The notes below the pieces were generated by a model that saw only the letters and a program-made list of their open reading frames with translations, did not search any database and was not told where the DNA came from. DNA of 64,000 bases. Origin: Actinomortierella ambigua (lineage: Eukaryota > Mortierellomycota > Mortierellomycetes > Mortierellales > Mortierellaceae). Position numbers and translations under genes: made by a program. Within the stretch, counting starts at the first letter, position 1; every line of letters begins with the position of its first letter. This document shows positions 37,982-48,884 of this stretch, piece by piece. The stretch lies in the NCBI GenBank assembly GCA_016098155.1, contig JAAAJB010000012.1:1-64000 (forward strand), read 5' to 3'.

Positions 37982-39098
37982 TTAATATGTTGCAGGAGAT
38001 GCTGTCCGAGAGTCCGAGTCTCGCTGGGCGCGCTGTCCCAAGAGACTTATCCGAGACTTGTCTTTGGGCTTGCCGGCAATGCTGCGGATGGAGTGGATGG
38101 CGTTGGGGTTGTTGATGTTGCTGACGATGAAGTGGGCCAGGTCACGGCGAGCGAGGAACCGCACCTTGGTGTTGCGTGGGAGCTCACCGTCGCTGATATG
38201 ATACTGACCTGTCAGACGACCATCCTTGAGTTGGATGGGGCGGACGATGGTCCAGTCAAAGTGTTCAGAGTCTCGGCGAACCAGCTCTTCTTGTAGACTC
38301 TTGTCTTTGAGCATGTGGACCATGAACATGCGGATGAAGAGACACCGTGTCTTGAGCAGGTAGTTGCGTAGACCGTAGCAGCCGTAGGACGTGACTATAA
38401 GTAGTCGACGAACATCTTTAAGAGCGAAACAAGAAGGGAGGGGGCGGGGGAAGTGAGAGAGTGAGAGAGAGAGAGAGACAGGAGAGAAAGTGAGAAACAG
38501 TTTGTATTAGTGTGAGCGCGTGGTTTGGCGGAGGTAGTGTGGAGTGTATGTAGTCAGCTGGGTCAGGCGCAGGACAAACAAAAGATAGACGAGACTTACT
38601 ATGTTTCTTCATAGCATTCTGCAAGACAACTTGACTATGTGAGCAGATGGGCGAGTCACCCGACATGAAACGCGGCTGTTTTTGTCGGCAAAATAAATCA
38701 GGATGGGGTATGGCATGCAGGTATGGCGTTAGTCAAGTCGCTCTTTGGGATATCTGAACCTTGCTTGCAGTGTTGATGGGAACGTAGAAATGAGGAGAGG
38801 TGGGGAGGGAGTTGGGGAGAGAGAGAGGGAGAAAGGGTTCACTTTACAAAGCTCTTACCCCAATGACATTGATGACAACATCCTGGCCCTCGACAGCGCG
38901 GTCTAGGTCGGCCTGGTGTGTGGGCGAGCCACGGACGATGAGCAGGTTATGGTTCTTGCGAAGGTTGGGGTCGGCGAGGAAGACCTTGTCATCACGCACG
39001 AAAGCTGTCACACGATAGTTGCTCTCGAGGGCCTGGCGAACGATCTCGATACCAGTACGACCATTGGCGCCAAGCACTACGTGCATATGCATATGCAT
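37982..39098 (-). CDS. NmrA/SDR-like NAD(P)-binding oxidoreductase
   Basis: Minus-strand exons 39098-38859, 38675-38600 and 38415-37982 encode 249 residues. The N-terminus carries the dinucleotide motif VVLGANGRTGIEIVRQALE (GxxGxxG), followed by VTAFVRDD, a DLDRAVEGQDVVINVIG segment, a second exon FMSGDSPICSHSQVV, then LLIVTSYGCYG, FDWTIVRPIQLKDG and a C-terminal DLAHFIVSNINNP. This is the atypical short-chain dehydrogenase (NmrA, biliverdin reductase B-like) pattern. Substrate cannot be told; members act as reductases or redox sensors. Three in-frame Met codons (39098, 39092, 39086) come just before the motif, so the start is uncertain by four residues. Confidence 0.8.
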
Positions 39099-39628
39099 TG
39101 TTGGTTGAGTAAGCATTATCAGGGAGAACATTTTTGTTTTGGTTAGCAATAGTCTAGCAATAGAAATGCACCCCGCATGTAGTCTAATGTACCCTTGAAC
39201 AGCTAGCGGGGCTGAACCGCGCAACAATGTACTGTATCTCCAACAACACGTTCTCGAGTACCCAGCTAGCCATAAATTCATCCAGACTTTGAAGAGCAAC
39301 GTGGTTGCCACCCTTCCATGGGCATTCGAGGTTTGTCATCCAAAGAAAAAAAAAATAACAAATGCAAGATTGTTATCGTGATCAAACAGTGCAGGGAAGG
39401 GGAAGGAATGAGGAATGGAGGAGATTGACAAAATGGCTGACGAGATCTGTCGAGAGAGACAGAGAGAGACAGAGAGAGAAAGAGGGGCAGGAACATTCCG
39501 ATCCCACCACATAGAATGAGGGTGAGAGAAACAAAAGAGACTGGACAAAAAGTAAGAGCAAAGAGAGGAGAGCAAAGGCGAGAGTAGAGGAACCTTTTTT
39601 TTTTGCGGGAAATGAAAAAGATTTCCAA

Positions 39629-41040
39629 ACTGGGTGCAGCACACCATTGTTGCAACTCTGCAAGCAGACGTGAACTTGCATGGACCTTTGCCAACGCAAA
39701 GCACTCGGCTTGGTGAGCACGCAGCAAAGTGTGGTTGTTTGTGATTGTCTTTTGGCACTCCTCCCTCCCCAAACCCCCCCCCGTAATTCGCCTCCCTCCG
39801 CAGGGGTGTACAACAACATGCCGCTATTTTTCTTTTGTACACTCGACGAAATAGAACGGGGGACTACAACTGAGCAGTTCACTCCCCGCCTAAACTCTTC
39901 CTTTCCAGTGGCAGCACCTCATGCGCTGTTCCTGTTTAATAACATGTACCTCTTAGAGCACGTTGTTGCGGTGCTCCAATGTAATGCACCAAAGAGAATC
40001 AACAAAAAGAGGGTGATTGTGGGATACATACCTAAGAGATATTTGCCATTGCCGCTTGATACCTTGCATGTCAGTGATAGTGCCTGCAGACATTCAGTCA
40101 CCTCGTCATCGTCCTCAAAATTGCTCGAGTAGGCATTGGGCGGGAGGGAGGGGTTGCTGGATGCGCGATATTGTTGTGACATGGAGAGGTATGCTGTGCG
40201 AGGCTGGGCTTCAAAGCTGGTGGTGTCTGAGCCAGGAAAGTTGGATGAGGAAGGGGAGTTGAAAGGTTCACGCATGGCGTCCCAGTAGTTTGAAGAATTG
40301 CCAGTATCGTCGCTCTCGTAGCCAGAGACATGATCCACCGTCGGGGACCGTGGAGCACTTGACCAGATGTTGTGTTTGGTGCCGGTCTTGAGACTTTGGC
40401 TGCGTGAACGCTCGAGTGGTGGTTTGCTGCATTCGACGAGACTGGAGTTACTGGAGGTGGTGGTCAACGAATGAGCACGGTTCATAGGCAGATCTGAATG
40501 GATGTTCAGCGGCTCAATGTTTGGAGGCATGTGGCGTTTTGCCTTTCGAGGCAGCATGTGGGGGAGTGCAGGATGCGTAGTGCGCTGAGATGAGGAGGAG
40601 GAGGAGGAAGGGTACGATGGGTACTGTTGTAGCTGGTACTGATCTTGTTGGTCATGCACCTTCTTGCACTCTTCTTTCTGCTTGCGCTCCTGCTTGGCCT
40701 GTCGCTTGACCTCCTTCTCGAGCCGTGCTAGCTCCTGGGCCTGTAGCTGTTGCTGTTGAAGTTTGATGTGAATTTGTTTCCGTCGGTCACGCTCCATCTG
40801 CATGACTTCATGCCGGGAGGGTGCCTGGGGATCGACGACTGGGGAAGTGGGCAGATAATAGTGATCAATGATGGGGGTGGACTCTGGTTTGTGGGACAAG
40901 GCTAAGCTCTCGCGGACCCTCAGAGTGTCTGCGGCCATGCTATGTGCGCGTTGGGCACGAGGCGTCGGCGTAGGGCGCGGGTTCCACGATGCCCACGCCG
41001 AGTCTGTGTCAACGGATTCAAATTCGATGCTATCGAGCAT
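39629..41040 (-). CDS. Gln-rich coiled-coil protein of unknown function, 3' end unresolved
   Basis: Exon 1 (41040 to about 40034) encodes roughly 335 residues, starting MLDSIEFESVDTDSAWASWN. It is largely disordered, with a basic Gln/Arg/Lys coiled-coil segment (ERDRRKQIHIKLQQQQLQ, EVKRQAKQERKQKEECKK), a Ser run, and an acidic stretch NFEDDDEVTECLQALSL ahead of a donor GTATGT after KYLL. An acceptor before about 39709 continues in frame as AECFALAKVHASSRLLAELQ, and a further exon near 39310-39190 is possible but not resolved. I recognise no domain. The C-terminal helix suggests a repeat or scaffolding protein. Coordinates of the 3' end are approximate. Confidence 0.5.
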
Positions 41041-42804
41041 AGTGCAAGGAAGGGGGAGGAGGAGGGGGGGTGAAGAGAGAGGGATTGAAGGTTGAAGGCA
41101 GGGGGGGAGGTGGTCGTCAAAGGAGGTCTAACTGCAGAGACAGCAAGAGAAAAAGGGGAGGGAAACCGTTCAGGAACAAGAGTGTGTGATAATCAGTGGT
41201 GAATATAGAGTTGGTGCCTGAGAGTTGACACAAAGTGATTGGGGAGAGAATGAGGGTGGACAATTGTGTAATGGACTGGATCCGACAAGGTAGAATGTAA
41301 AATGAGAATGAAGAACAAGAGGAAAAAGAAAAGAGAAAAAAAAAAAGACAGAGATGCCGTAACAATTTTCTTTGGAGTTTGGCCAGAGCTGCTGGAAAAG
41401 CTGGCCTCCAGACAAACAGGCGAAGGCGTGCCAAAGAAGGTTTGATAAGAGCCTGGACTTGTGTATTTTCAAGTGCTTGTTGTCAACATGTTTGGGTTCA
41501 CCTATACTGATACAGAGCACTACACTTGGTTTGTGTATGTACAGTACATCATGGGAGTGGAAAAAAGAGAATGTTGTGGGGGAGGGAGAGAGAGAGGGAG
41601 GCCAATGGTATTCCCGAGCCTACCTCTCGTCGCCCTCTACCCTTTGCAGAGTTAAACTTCATTCACTCATGTTCCGGGATGCAAGTGTTGCATATGTACA
41701 GTACACACTGCCAACAACCAGCTGATTGTCTATTTGTCTGTCTGTCTGTCTGTCTCGAAGGTCCACCATTCGCAGAGGGGAGGGGAGGGGGGGGGTTTGA
41801 GGGCTTGTTAGCCCATGCATACATAGTTGAAGCAAGATGCATCGTCGTCATTCAGTGGTCCAGGCCCAAAGTGGTGGGCTGCTGTGGAATGGCTGTAGAC
41901 AAAAAAATTCATAGTTTCCAACGACTTGCTCCTTTGTGGACAGTGAACAGCTGTGTGATTCGTGTAACAAACTCGAACTTGGGCATTGCCGGAAAAGATG
42001 AGCACTCGGACAAAAGAAATCTCCTTGCCTTTGGGGTTCAGCACAACAACAGAGACGATGGAGGGAGGGGGGCGGTTACGTGTTCCTCGCCCAGCAACAA
42101 TTGGGCCACATTCCCACAGTGAGGAGGAGCGCACTGGTCGATCATCTTCCATTCTATTATTATTTCTTGGGAACACAGTGGTTATCGGATTATTTTCCGC
42201 GGGAATGGACACCCATGATAGACAATCTATATCTATAAGCCTGGCATCAAAAGATCATGCAATGCTGGTGTCTCGTATCCATCTAAAAACGGGCGGACCA
42301 GTTGGGCGTTGGCAGTTGTACAGGACGCCCACCTACGATGGGCAGAGGCTGAGATATGAGCTGTATGCATGCATTGGCCTGCATGTCCGAATGACGAGCA
42401 GTGCAGAGGGACAGCGGGTATCAACCAATGGTATTCCATAACAGATCTTCGGGCAGAAAGAAAAATGGTCTAGGTTATTGGGAGGGAAAGGCGGTAAAGT
42501 GTGTGCGGGATGGAGGGCGGGGACAAGGGCGGGGCAGGCCAAGGCGGGGCAGGGAGAGTGTTTGTGGACTGAGCAACCTTGCAATCTTTTCCACCAATGC
42601 CAGCTAACCAATCCTGAGAGCATTGTCGCTCGCGTGGGTCCAGCAATAATGCACCTTCCGCCACCAATCCTCCCTCAACCCCCAAGAGAACAAAACCCAC
42701 GCATGCTTTCCAAGGAGCGGATTTTACAGTTGCTCGCTGAAAAGTCGGATTTTGAACCCAGTAGATGTCCAGTTTGCTTATGTCCAGTCCGATTGCCATC
42801 CGCT

Positions 42805-42825
42805 CACCACTCAAATTGAGTGGTG
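42805..42825. promoter_or_regulatory. Perfect 10+1+10 palindrome upstream of PDAT
   Basis: Two 10-nt arms, CACCACTCAA and TTGAGTGGTG, flank one central base about 135 nt before the PDAT start. A perfect dyad of this size is typical of a dimeric transcription factor site. The factor is unknown. Confidence 0.5.
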
Positions 42826-42894
42826 GGTGCCCTCAATGATGTCACTATTTTTTTTGGGGTTGCACAACGGCCGTTGGGTTGGGTTGGACCCTTC

Positions 42895-42903
42895 TATTAT
42901 AAA
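42895..42903 (+). promoter_or_regulatory. TATA-like box of PDAT
   Basis: The sequence TATTATAAA lies 58-66 nt upstream of the PDAT start codon. It is the clearest TATA-like element in the window. Function is inferred from position. Confidence 0.5.
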
Positions 42904-42960
42904 GAGGACAAAGCTCTGTTCTCATTGCATCAACTCTCAGGAACCAATTACATTGTCATC

Positions 42961-45569
42961 ATGGCTGTACGGAAACGCAAACCAGCTGCCAATGGCCACC
43001 ATGCTCCCCATCACGCCACCGTCACTACTACCAACAACGCCAATGACAGTAGCAATCATACCCCAAAGAAGAAGAACGTCACCTCGGCCAAGAAAAACGA
43101 CACGGCGCGCAACCCGTCTGCAACCACCACGCAGGAACGCCCGTCGCTGAGTAGAAGCTCATCCATGGCAAAGTTCCTGCACTCGAACCTCTTTGTCGAC
43201 CACTATGCTGATGTTAAGGGCAGCAAGATCCACGTGGGAAAAGGCACGCGCAAACGAGTGATCCTTATCCTTGGTATTTTGATTGGCGTGGTCCTCGCAT
43301 CCGTGCTGATGCGCCAGACCAAGGATACTGACTACATCGAGACCATTGCACAGTACTTCCAAGACTTTGAACTCGGCTCCATGCTGCCCTCAGGCATGAT
43401 CCCTGACGAGTTCCTTGGCAACGTGTCTGCCATGTTCAAACCTGATATCTTGACCGAAGAAGAGTTTTACCCAGGTCGGGAGCTCAAGGAGGAGCACGAC
43501 TATTCACCCTATTATCCCGTAAGTACTTGAGGGCACTGGTTTATTCGTTCTTCCGTTGGTGCACGTTCAAGTGGCCTGATGTGTGTGCTGCTACTGCTGG
43601 GGGGTGAGAAGGATGGTGACACAATGGCAAGGAAGAAACATGATCATACCCCATCCCTCTCTGATGTTAAAAAAAATGCTCCCCTTTTTTTTCATCGATC
43701 GATATAGGTAACAATGATCCCTGGCATCGTCTCCACAGGCTTGGAAAGCTGGTCGACAACCCACAACTGTTCACGAAAGTACTTTCGGAAGCGCATGTGG
43801 GGCACCACCAGTAAGTGATTTTAAAAAGGCGGTTGGCAGGAAAGCATGAAAAAAATGTTGCACATTTCCAATGAAACACTTGCACGTGTAATACATGCGC
43901 TTCTGGACCCTCTCTAACAGATATCATTTTAACTCTCGTATCTCGATCAGCAATGTTTAAGGCTGTCTTGCTCGACAAGGAGTGCTGGATCTCCAACATG
44001 CGACTGGACTCGGAGACTGGACTTGACCCGGAGGGGATTCGGCTCAGAGCGGCTCAGGGCTTGGATGCAGCCGATTATCTCGTTCCTGGCTACTGGGTCT
44101 GGGGAAGAATCATTCAGGTAATACAATCGCATGCTGTCTAGTGCTCGGTCGCCAAGAGAGACAGAGACAGAGGGAGATGAAAGTCGTTCAATGACGCATC
44201 GGATGTTTCTAACCTAACCATCTACTCTTAACAACTCTAGAACCTTGCGGCCATTGGATATGACAACAATAACATGCAGTTGGCTTCGTACGATTGGCGA
44301 TTGGCGTTTGTCAATCTGGAGACGCGCGATAGTTATTTTTCCAAGCTGAAGACGAGTCTGGAAGTGTCACTCAAGGCACACGGCAAAAAGAACGTTATGG
44401 TGTCGCACTCGATGGGTTCACTCCTTGTGCTCTATTTCTTCAAGTGGGTTGAGTCGGAGCAAGGCGGCAATGGCGGACCCAACTGGGTCAATGACCACGT
44501 TCACAGCTTTGTCAACATTGCAGGACCCATGTTGGGCGTGCCCAAGACCCTAGCGGCCGTTCTTTCAGGCGAAGTCCGTGATACGGCTCAACTCGGTGTC
44601 ATCAGTGCCTATGTGCTGGAAAAGTTCTTCTCGCGACGTGAGCGTGCTGATCTGTTCCGCAGCTGGGGCGGCCTTTCGAGCATGATGCCCAAGGGTGGCA
44701 ACAAAGTGTGGGGCAACCTTGAAGGCGCACCAGACGACGGCCTGCACGACGAAGAAGAGACGATGGCCAAGATCAAGGAGGTGCACGATGAGGCCGCTAA
44801 CAGGACAGACTATGGGGACACCGAATCACCCACATTTGGTGCAATGTTGGCATTTGCCCAAGGGTCCGGCATGAAGCATCATACGATGGACGAGTCGATG
44901 GAGCTGTTGGCGAGTCTGGCAGGCGATGACTACAACAATATGCTGAAAAATAACTACACCGTTGGCGTGGCAACCACGAAGGAGGAGATCCGCGAGTTGG
45001 AGAAGCATCAGAGCAGTTGGGCCAACCCGTTGCAAGTGTCGTTGCCTATAGCCCCTAAGATGAAATTGTACTGCCTGTATGGTGTTGGCAAGTCGACCGA
45101 GCGAAGCTATACCTACAACCGCCTTAGCGACCTGACGTCCAAGATCATTGAGCAGCTACCAGCCAACGTGTCGGACGAAACGAGTGCGGTCCCTAACATT
45201 TTCATTGACACCAGCGCTCACGACGAGAAGCTTGGCATCAGCTATGGTGTGCACCAGGGCGATGGAGATGGAACAGTGCCTTTGTTGTCGACGGGATACA
45301 TGTGCGTAGATGGCTGGAAGAAGGACCTGTACAACCCTTCAAAGAGCCCTGTCATTACGCGCGAGTACTCACACCGATTAAGTGCGTCGCCGGTGGACAT
45401 TCGTGGAGGCAAGCGCACAGCGGACCACGTAGATATCCTTGGTAATTATGAGGTGACGAAGGACCTGCTAGCTATCGTCGCCAATCGGGATGGCGAGGAA
45501 GGACTTCCAGAGGTTATTTTTTCCAAGATCCGGGAGTACTCTGCCAAGATCGACCTCGGTCTCGAGTGA
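42961..45569 (+). CDS. LRO1: Phospholipid:diacylglycerol acyltransferase (PDAT, Lro1)
   Basis: Exons 42961-43518, 43708-43810, 43951-44117 and 44241-45569 encode 718 residues. A basic cytosolic N-terminus precedes one membrane anchor (about 99-118, RVILILGILIGVVLASVLM), then the lumenal LCAT-like domain: VTMIPGIVSTGLESWS, LASYDWRLAF, the nucleophile elbow VSHSMGSLLVLYF (Ser about 333), an Asp in HQGDGDGTVPLLSTG and a His in TADHVDILGN. PDAT moves an acyl chain from a phospholipid to diacylglycerol, giving triacylglycerol in the ER. The conserved salt-bridge and lid patterns of Lro1 are visible in order. Length fits the family. The next gene begins only 115 nt after the stop. Confidence 0.93.
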
Positions 45570-45684
45570 GCGGGGAAGAAAGAGGTTGTGACGTGCATTG
45601 GCTCGACCAACGGCGGCACGACGCGTTCATCTTCCCCCCTCACCCCTTTCATCGAGATAGACAATTGCAAAGAGCATCTTGAAA

Positions 45685-48513
45685 ATGAAGACATTAGGCA
45701 TCACTCTTCTCGCCACCGTCGCCCTCGGCTTGGTGGCCGCAGAGACATCTAATAACCATCCCAGGCCCAGAGGCTTGTCCAAGTCTAGTATGTAGTTACA
45801 CTGTTTACTCGCAACAGACACACAAAAAAAAAAAAAAAGTAGCACCGCACTTCAACTTCGCTCTGGGAGTACTCGAGGTTCGTATTAACCCCAGGTCAAA
45901 TTTCTGTCGTCACTCGTCAATGGTGCAATAGAGGCAAAGCTGTATACCCCCGATAGCGCTGGTCGCTGGACTTGCTTGGATGGATCAAAGACAATCCCTT
46001 TCCAGGCGATCAACGACGACTATTGCGACTGCCCTGATGGATCTGATGAGCCAGGTGAGAGAAGGAGAGAGCGAGAGAGAGAGAGAGCACCACATCTCTT
46101 TACCATACGAACAATATGAACCTGAACCGCCAAGATTTTTCTCAGTTGCTAACGCCAATCACCCTTCCTCCTCCTCTCTTAATTGCATCCTACTTCCTTC
46201 AGGAACGTCTGCATGCGGCACTGGATTTTTTTACTGCCAGAATGTTGGTCACACCCCGGCCTATATCCGATCGTCGCGTGTGAACGATGGAGTGTGTGAC
46301 TCTGAGTGCTGCGATGGCACTGATGAGTATGACGGCCGTGTTCAGTGCCCCAACAACTGCGACGTCATTGGTGCCAAAGCCCGTGAAGAGCGCGAACGTG
46401 TGAACGCCATTCGGGAGAAGGGCGCAAAGTTGCGCCAAGAGTATTCCGAGTACGGCACAAAGCTCAAGGCAGAGCTTGAGGCACAGCTGGTGGCTCTGAA
46501 AGAGAAACACGAGAAAGCAGTCGCGAGCGTCGAGGTTGCGAAAGGTAAATGAGGACATCCATGCAACACTATGGCACGCAACAGGAGGGGGAAAAAACAT
46601 ATCCACGGGGATCATCCCTGTCTCGTGCATGGCGAGGGCGAAGATACCTGATACTGACTTTTTTTATATTAATAATCTGCCTTTCGTCTCTGCGATGGTG
46701 ACGGCTAGCTGCCCTGGATAAAGCACAAAAGGAACGGGATCAGCTCGAGGAGGCCACCAAGGCGGAACGCGAGAACGCTCGGAAGGCTCAGTTGGTACCA
46801 CTTATTGAGGAGCAGGAGAAGCGACTCGTGCGCGCTAACCAGGCAAGAGACCTGCTGCACAAGACACTGGAGGATCTGCAGACAAATTACAACAAAAACT
46901 TCCACGACATGGCTGTCAAGTCGGCGGTGACAGTATTCGAAGATTATGTCGCATCGCATAAGGAGGACGGCGATAAGGAAAAGTCTACCACGGAAGCCGA
47001 GGAACCGCCCAAAAAATCGCCGGATGAGGAGTTTTATGCTCTCAATGACAAGTTGAACGAGATCAAGCGGGATGTTGGCAAGTTGAATGACATGCTTGTC
47101 TCCATGAAGGACAACTACAACAAGGAGTACAATGATCCAGCTGTCTTGGCTGCTCTGAAGGTCGCATCCGATTTTGAAGCGAACTGGGATGCTGCACAGT
47201 ACGAGTTTAAGGACGAGACGACTCTTGATCTCCCCGAGGAGCCACTCGATGAAACCTCAGAGGCCAAAAAGGCCCGTGAAGGTAATGCTGTTCTGCAATG
47301 CATAATCGCTTATTCAGAGCGCGATGCTATGGGTGTTCAATTCCATGCTCACACGACATCATTTCTTTCCATATTGTTTTGCGTGCATTTTTCCTCTTCT
47401 TCACTCCTCGATATTGTCGCCCGTTTCAAGGTAAAGAATTCAAGGAGAGAGTTATGGCGAAAGTGCTTCATCTGCGCGATCGATTGTGGAAGCGGATGGG
47501 CCTAGGACCGAGGAATGGTAATACCCTTGACCAACTGCAAAGCATTCTTTGCAATGATATGACCAATTGCCGGCGCTCATGCTCTCGGATCCCTCCCCCC
47601 CCCCCCTTATTTTTATTGGAGAGCAGTCCACTAAGCACCACGAAGAGCACAATGTGGAAAGATGCGAAGGCTGGGCGCAACTATTCGACCTATGGAGCGT
47701 GTTTTTACTGAACTCATTTTTTATTTCTTATTTTTTTTTTGTTCCGACTAACGGGATAAAAATCATAATGCAGAGTTTGACGATATTCAGGAGTTCCATA
47801 ACATCGTGGTTGCTGCCGAATCGACCGCAAAGGAGGAGCTCGACAATGTCGAACGCAAGCTCAAGATTGACCTGGGCAAGGACGAGGAATTTTCCAAGCT
47901 CGTAGATCAGTGCTTTGACTTTAAGACCGTCGAGTACACGTATCAAGTTTGCTTCTTTGGCTCCGCGACCCAAAAGTCATCTGGCGATACATCTCTTGGG
48001 TAAGTAAAAGGGGATACGGCCCCACAGCATATGACCCAACGCTCGTATGCACCATGGTAAATTAGAGTCAAGATACTCATCCTTCCTTTTACCCTTTTAT
48101 CTTTTTTTATGGCGTTGTAGAACTTTCTCCAACTGGGTCGGCGATGATTACACGGTTCAGATGTACACTGGAGGCCTCAAATGCTGGAACGGACCGGATC
48201 GATCTGTCAAGGTACTTGCATATGGGAGAGGTTCACCAGATGGGCGTGGTGGTACCTCCTGACGATAATCTGCTGATCTTTCTTTTTTTTTCTTCTTTTT
48301 AATCATTTTCGCCTCAAGTTGGTCATGTCCTGTGGTCTGGAGAATGAAATTGTGTCCGTTAGCGAGCCTGAAAAATGCGAATATCTGTACGAGTTCCGCA
48401 CCCCTGCTGTGTGCAAGCTGTCCAACGAGACGAGCAACGCCAGCGAAGAGGAAGAGGATGGAACACCTATGCCTGACAACGACCCAGCGCACCGCAAGCA
48501 CGACGAGCTGTGA
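45685..48513 (+). CDS. GTB1: Glucosidase II beta subunit, ER lectin
   Basis: Exons 45685-45787, 45932-46054, 46203-46544, 46709-47281, 47431-47517, 47774-47999, 48121-48211 and 48319-48513 encode 579 residues. A signal peptide ([19 protein letters not shown]) leads to [19 protein letters not shown], two LDLa-type calcium-binding Cys repeats ([38 protein letters not shown]), long charged coiled-coil regions, a C-terminal MRH lectin domain ([47 protein letters not shown]) and the ER-retrieval tail HDEL. The subunit retains the catalytic alpha subunit in the ER and recognises trimmed glycans during glycoprotein folding control. Exon 5 has two in-frame acceptors (47431 or 47437), and an optional in-frame exon lies in intron 1 (45843-45877). 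Confidence 0.93.
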
Positions 48514-48547
48514 AGAGAAAAAAAATCTTATCATGGATCTTTCCTGA

Positions 48548-48553
48548 AATAAA
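48548..48553 (+). terminator. Polyadenylation signal AATAAA for GTB1
   Basis: An exact AATAAA hexamer lies 35 nt after the GTB1 stop codon. Use is inferred from position. Confidence 0.5.
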
Positions 48554-48884
48554 TTCAAACACCACCCATTCTGTTCTTAATCCTGAAGGGAGTCCAGGGT
48601 AATTGTGGTAATGTGGATACTCTCGCTTGAGAATGTTATATTCAGGGAGTGTAGATCCCTGGCTGTCCCCCCTTTTTTCTTTGTTGTCACGTCCTATTCT
48701 ATCAAACTGTGGCGATTCTATATCCCCCCGACCCTTTTTTTTTATTTTTTTTTCGCCAGCGTGTTTCCTCTTGTCCCTTTCTCTCTCTCTTCATTCTGAT
48801 CCCACGAACACTTTTCGTCTTCTTCACTCCATCACGATTTCCTCGTCTTTCTCACTTTCATATTACTCTGCTTTATTCGGACCC

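Larger units (their letters stand above)
41041..42960. promoter_or_regulatory. 1.9 kb divergent intergenic region upstream of PDAT
   Basis: The region between the Gln-rich gene (-) and PDAT (+) holds no domain-bearing frame. It contains a (TCTG)n run near 41737-41756, a G/C-rich patch near 42515-42560, the 21-nt palindrome at 42805-42825 and a TATA-like box at 42895-42903. The last two probably belong to the PDAT promoter. Confidence 0.5.

Noticed and set aside
41526..42122. Plus-strand 198-residue open frame upstream of PDAT
   Set aside because: No domain, unusual composition and no splice support; treated as intergenic.
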